Shown in pieces: positions 60,838 through 64,000 of a stretch of 64,000 nt of DNA. The first letter of the stretch is position 1. Each line of letters opens with the position of its first letter. The stretch comes from Micromonospora lutea (lineage in GTDB: Bacteria > Actinomycetota > Actinomycetes > Mycobacteriales > Micromonosporaceae): assembly GCF_016863535.1 (NCBI RefSeq), contig NZ_BOPB01000004.1:1-64000 (forward strand), given 5' to 3'. The notes under the pieces were generated by a model. That model saw nothing but the letters and a program-made list of their open reading frames with translations. It was not told the origin of the DNA and did not search any database. Both the position numbers and the translations under genes were made by a program.

Positions 60838-61821
60838 TCAGGCGCTCTCGCGCAGCACCAGTGCCGACGGGAAGACCGTCGTCGCCGGTGCCTGGCGTTG
60901 TTCCAGCACCATGGTCGCCGCCGCGGTGATGATCTGCCGTACCGGGTGGCTGGCCGTGGTCAGCGCCACCGTGGCGGCCAGCGGAATGTCGTCGAATCCG
61001 GTCACCGCGACGTCCTCGGGCACCCGGACACCGTCGGCCCGCAGTCGGCCGATCACCCCCAGCGCGGTCGCGTCGCTGATCCCGACGATCGCGTCGGTGT
61101 CCGGCCAGCGCCGAAGCACCTCCCGAGCGGCGGCGTGCCCCCGGGCCGCGCTGAAGTCACCGACCACCTCCCGGGCCGGCAGGCCGGCGTCGTGCAGCAA
61201 CCTCCGGTACGCCCGCACCGAGCGGTCGGCGCAGGCCAGCCAGCGGGGACCGGTCACCATGGCGATCCGTCGACGTCCGGCGGCGTACAGGTGACGCACG
61301 ATCGCCGCGGTGCCGCCGCCGTTGTCGATGTCCACCGACGGCACGGTGGCCGAACCGATCCCGATCGACACGGCCCGGCCGCGCAGCCGCCTCGGCACCA
61401 GGTCCAGCAGAGCCGTGGTCGTGTTGAGCAGAACCAGCCCGGCCACGCCCTGGTCGTCGGTCAACTGGACCAACCGCTCCGGCGCGTCCAGCGGCACCCA
61501 CTGCACCGCGACGCCCAGACCGTGCGGTGCACAGGCCCGGGCCACCGCGGCGACCGCCTGGTCGACGTAGGGGTCGTCGAGGACATCCGGGCCGGTGCCG
61601 GTCACCGCCACCAGCAGCCGTACGCCCGAACCGTGCACCAGGGCTCGGGCCGCCGGATTCGGCACGTAGCCGAGCAGGTCCACGGCGATGCGTACCCGCT
61701 CGCGGGCGGTCGGTGACGCGAAGCCGGTGCCGGCGATGACCCGCGACGCGGTCGAGCGGGACACCCCGGCGGTCCGGGCCACGTCGTCCAGGGTCGCCGG
61801 CCGACGCGCTGCCGTCGTCAT
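60838..61821 (-). CDS. LacI-family repressor
   Basis: A 327-residue regulator with HTH at the start (ATLDDVARTAGVSRSTASRV), the hinge LLGYVPNPAARALVHG, and a sensor domain with AIVGISDATALGVIGRLRAD and VAVTGFDDIPLAATV. The ATG at 61821 follows GGGGAG. The only plausible target is the divergent MFS gene, with a LacI-type site between them at 61923. The ligand is not known. Confidence 0.88.
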   Translation of the reverse strand: MTTAARRPATLDDVARTAGVSRSTASRVIAGTGFASPTARERVRIAVDLLGYVPNPAARALVHGSGVRLLVAVTGTGPDVLDDPYVDQAVAAVARACAPHGLGVAVQWVPLDAPERLVQLTDDQGVAGLVLLNTTTALLDLVPRRLRGRAVSIGIGSATVPSVDIDNGGGTAAIVRHLYAAGRRRIAMVTGPRWLACADRSVRAYRRLLHDAGLPAREVVGDFSAARGHAAAREVLRRWPDTDAIVGISDATALGVIGRLRADGVRVPEDVAVTGFDDIPLAATVALTTASHPVRQIITAAATMVLEQRQAPATTVFPSALVLRESA

Positions 61822-61922
61822 GATCTTTCTCCCCGTTCCTGTCGCCCGGCTCGGTGCCCGGGCGCCCATCAGCATCATGCCCCGCGCGCCGGCCCGTGGC
61901 GCGGACCGGAGCTGGATTGTGG

Positions 61923-61936
61923 TGGTAACGCTCCCA
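61923..61936. promoter_or_regulatory. LacI-type operator between regulator and MFS gene
   Basis: TGGTAACGCTCCCA is an imperfect dyad (5 of 7 half-site positions pair) with a central CG and is close to the TGGGAGCGCTCCCA form of actinobacterial LacI sites. It lies 101 bases from the regulator start and 44 bases before the transporter start chosen here. Confidence 0.6.
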
Positions 61937-61980
61937 GGTGTGTGATCGTCGTAGTGCCCGAGGAGAGGACCGGAACGTAC

Positions 61981-63246
61981 GTGGACCCCGCCGTCACCAC
62001 CCCTGTCACACCGTCGGCCGACGCCGGCCCGTCCCGGGCCGTGCTGGCCGCTCGCAACGGTGTGGCGATCGTGTTCGCGCTCAACGGCCTGGCCGTCGCC
62101 ACCTGGTTCGCCCGGGTACCGGCGATCCGCGACGGGCTCGGCCTCACCCCGGGGCGTCTCGGTCTGCTCCTGCTCGCCATGTCGATCGGCGCGATCGTGG
62201 CCATGCCCACCGCCGGCCTGGTCACCCAACGGCTGGGCGCGGCCCGAGCGGTGGCGCTGGCCACCCTGCTCGTCGCGCTCGGGCTGACCATCGCCGGGAT
62301 CTCGGCCAGCGTCGCCGCCTGGCTACCCGGTGTGGCGGTGGGTCTGTTCGCGCTCGGCTACGGCTCCGGCAGCTGCGACGTAGCGATGAACATCGAGGGC
62401 GCGGTGGTCGAACGGCGGCTCGGGTGGACCGTGATGCCGCGCTTCCACGCCGCCTGGAGCCTCGGCTCGGTGGCCGGCGCCGGACTCGGCGCGGGCGCCG
62501 CCCGGCTGGGCGTCCCGGTCGCCGTGCACCTCGCGGTGCTGGCGGCGCTGGTGCTCGGCGGCACCCTGCTCGGGGCACGCGCCTTCCTGCCGGCCGAGCC
62601 CGAGGCCGACGGCACTCCGGCCGGTCGTCGCAGCCGGCTGCTGGCCGCCTGGCGGGAGCCGCGCACCCTGCTCATCGGCCTGCTGGTGTTGGCGGCGGCA
62701 TTCGCCGAGGGCAGCGCCAACGACTGGCTGGCGGTCGCCTTCATCGACGGGTACGGCTTCAGCGAGGCGGCCGGCGCGGCGGTCTTCGGCGTCTTCGTGG
62801 TGGGCATGACGCTGGGCCGCACCGCCGGCACAGTGGCGCTGGACCGCTGGGGACGCGGTCCGGTGCTGACCACGACCATCCTGCTCGCCGTCGTCGGCGC
62901 CGGCCTGGCGGTGCTCGCCGGCTCCGGTCCGGTCGCGGTGGTGGGCGTCGCGCTGTGGGGGATCGGCGCCTCGCTCGGCTTCCCGGTGGGGATGAGCGCC
63001 GCCGCGGACGAGGAGGAGCACGCGCACGTACGGGTCAGCGTGGTCGCGGTGATCGGCTACACGGCGTTTCTCGCCGGACCGCCGCTGCTCGGACTGCTCG
63101 GTGACCACGTGGGAACGCTGAAGGCGCTGCTGGTCGTACCGCTGCTCCTGCTGCCGACCCTGCTGCTGGTCCCCGCGGCCCGCCCGCCCGCAGCCGGCGG
63201 CACGGGGGCGCCGGCGCGGGCGGGCTCAGCGGAGCCAGACGCGTAG
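61981..63246 (+). CDS. MFS transporter, YbjJ-like
   Basis: A 421-residue membrane transporter with twelve predicted helices. VFALNGLAVATWFARVPAIR at the start and CDVAMNIEGAVVERRLGWTV in the fifth helix region, followed by MPRFHAAWSLGS, are typical of YbjJ-like major facilitators. The GTG at 61981 is preferred (AGGAGAGG 12 bases upstream and GGAA nearer); a longer frame begins at 61942 but would start against the operator without a ribosome site. It is divergent from a LacI regulator, so a sugar or sugar derivative is a likely substrate, though none can be named. Confidence 0.82.
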   Translation: MDPAVTTPVTPSADAGPSRAVLAARNGVAIVFALNGLAVATWFARVPAIRDGLGLTPGRLGLLLLAMSIGAIVAMPTAGLVTQRLGAARAVALATLLVALGLTIAGISASVAAWLPGVAVGLFALGYGSGSCDVAMNIEGAVVERRLGWTVMPRFHAAWSLGSVAGAGLGAGAARLGVPVAVHLAVLAALVLGGTLLGARAFLPAEPEADGTPAGRRSRLLAAWREPRTLLIGLLVLAAAFAEGSANDWLAVAFIDGYGFSEAAGAAVFGVFVVGMTLGRTAGTVALDRWGRGPVLTTTILLAVVGAGLAVLAGSGPVAVVGVALWGIGASLGFPVGMSAAADEEEHAHVRVSVVAVIGYTAFLAGPPLLGLLGDHVGTLKALLVVPLLLLPTLLLVPAARPPAAGGTGAPARAGSAEPDA

Positions 63247-63531
63247 CGGGCCGATGCTCCGGAAGCCGTGACGTCGTGCTGGCGCGAGGTCGGCATCCTG
63301 TTCGTAGCCGACGAGGTGCCGGCCCGCGCCGGCCGCGCACACTCCGGCGGCGTCGATCCGTCGCAGCAGGTCCGCACCGAGGCCGGGCCGCAGGGTCACC
63401 GCATCCGGGTGGAACGGCGGCGAGCGGCGCGGTACCGACCAGGCATCGGCGTCCCGTACGCCGGGCTGGCCGTGCGTGCCGCAGACCAGGTCACACCAGG
63501 CGACGTTTTCCCGTACCGCCGAGTGGATCAT
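63226..63531 (-). CDS. Apparent internally shortened GNAT-type protein
   Basis: A 101-residue frame. Its first 60 residues (MIHSAVRENVAWCDLVC; PFHPDAVTLRPG) look like the start, and its last 35 (RHLVGYEQDADLAPARRHGF, then RSIGPLRVWLR) like the end, of longer actinobacterial GNAT-related proteins of about 240 residues. The acetyltransferase core between them is absent, with no frameshift. It is therefore probably a remnant by internal deletion, or a family I do not know. It overlaps the convergent MFS gene by 21 bases. This reading rests on memory of the family and needs a search. Confidence 0.5.
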   Translation of the reverse strand: MIHSAVRENVAWCDLVCGTHGQPGVRDADAWSVPRRSPPFHPDAVTLRPGLGADLLRRIDAAGVCAAGAGRHLVGYEQDADLAPARRHGFRSIGPLRVWLR

Positions 63532-63630
63532 CGCGGCAGCATACCGTGCCGGGAGATTCTCACCCGGCTACCAGGGATCTGCCAGGTGACGGTGCTGCAC
63601 TGGGAGTCACGCCGAGGAGAGGAGCCGGGC

Positions 63631-63966
63631 ATGGGCTGGTTCAGCCGGCGGTCACGAGCCGCGCAGGGCACCCCGACGAAACTCGACCGCGAGGGCACCC
63701 CCGAGGACCTCGCCGCGCTGGAGCGCTTCGCCACCAGCCGGCAGGGGGTGGAGTTCTACCTGGAGCCGGAGACGACGGCCACCGACACCACGGTGATGGC
63801 CATCGCCCACGACGGCGAGTGGATCCGCCGCCGCACCGGCACGCCGCGCGCCGCCGGCGCCCTGGCCCGCAAACACGCAATCCCGCTGTACGAGGCCACG
63901 AAGGTGGGATACCCGGATCGCATGCGGGCCTGGAACCGGGCCCATCCGGAGCGCCGGGCCCGCTGA
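63631..63966 (+). CDS. Conserved small hypothetical protein
   Basis: A 111-residue soluble protein: a basic start (GWFSRRSRAAQG), DREGTPEDLAALERFATSRQ, GVEFYLEPETTATDTTVMAI and AHDGEWIRRRTG, then a C-terminal ARKHAIPLYEATKVGYPDRM. It resembles small conserved actinobacterial proteins that I have seen annotated without function. The ATG at 63631 follows a strong GAGGAGAGGAG site. Its frame is open about 120 codons further upstream, but without a ribosome site. It is the last gene in the window. Confidence 0.72.
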   Translation: MGWFSRRSRAAQGTPTKLDREGTPEDLAALERFATSRQGVEFYLEPETTATDTTVMAIAHDGEWIRRRTGTPRAAGALARKHAIPLYEATKVGYPDRMRAWNRAHPERRAR

Positions 63967-64000
63967 GCCGACCCGGAGCCCGCTCAGCCGGCGATCGCTC

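Noticed and set aside
11..63999. CRISPR array, tRNA or rRNA genes, or a prophage with integrase
   Set aside because: No regularly spaced repeats, tRNA-like cloverleaf or rRNA sequence was noticed. The phage-tail genes lack capsid, terminase, portal and integrase genes, so they are read as an injection system rather than a prophage.

Overview
The window is high-GC DNA (frequent GTG starts, G/C third positions, GTGA/ATGA start-stop overlaps) from an actinobacterium. The families present (ESX-type YbaB/EspC-like operon, LppM-like lipoprotein, BxlE-type xylobiose operon, actinobacterial contractile injection cluster, XRE regulators with a hydrophobic segment after the HTH) fit a Micromonosporaceae chromosome such as Micromonospora. 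The genus is an inference from family content, not a proven assignment. No rRNA, tRNA, CRISPR array or replication origin was seen.

Bases 1-23004 are a defence and conflict island. It opens with a large unrecognised protein that has a possible RNase H-like segment. Next comes a four-gene overlapping operon: YbaB-like protein, EspC-like type VII substrate, large toxin with a C-terminal HExxH metalloprotease motif, and putative immunity protein. An XRE/TPR regulator and a small membrane protein follow. The next gene is unusual: a caspase-like protease fused through a middle domain to a complete-looking EAL (cyclic-di-GMP phosphodiesterase) domain. Tail to tail with it are an EVE-like/HEPN RNase-type protein and a DUF262-HNH (GmrSD/SspE/BrxU-type) nuclease. 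Divergent from these is a four-gene BREX type 2-like operon (PglY-like ATPase, PglZ, BrxD, BrxHI) with no PglX methyltransferase and no PglW kinase anywhere in the window.

Bases 23430-46345 are carbohydrate catabolism. Two secreted PL1 pectate lyases are followed by a tightly overlapping minus-strand operon (two Gfo/Idh/MocA oxidoreductases, polyol/fructuronate-type reductase, L-fuconate dehydratase-like enolase, uronate isomerase). This operon diverges from a LacI regulator, a sugar ABC importer, a YesL-like membrane protein and a PmoA/DUF6807 protein. Operators resembling TGCAAA-N2-TTTGCA lie in the shared promoter region. A second LacI regulator diverges from a xylobiose-type ABC importer and a GH3 glycosidase. 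Neither importer has its ATPase here, so a shared MsiK-like ATPase elsewhere is inferred.

Bases 46476-60661 are a minus-strand phage-tail-like contractile injection system: sheath, tube, LysM baseplate protein, VgrG-like spike, PAAR-like tip, gp25, baseplate J fused to BNR/Asp-box repeats, tail protein I, and several membrane proteins. There is no AAA+ ATPase and no obvious tape measure. A proline/alanine-rich gene between tube and LysM carries a long palindromic element inside its reading frame. A second copy of that element lies after the BREX operon. An 80-bp tandem repeat sits at the distal end of the cluster.

The last 3 kb hold a third LacI regulator divergent from a YbjJ-like MFS transporter, an apparently shrunken GNAT-type gene and a small conserved hypothetical gene.
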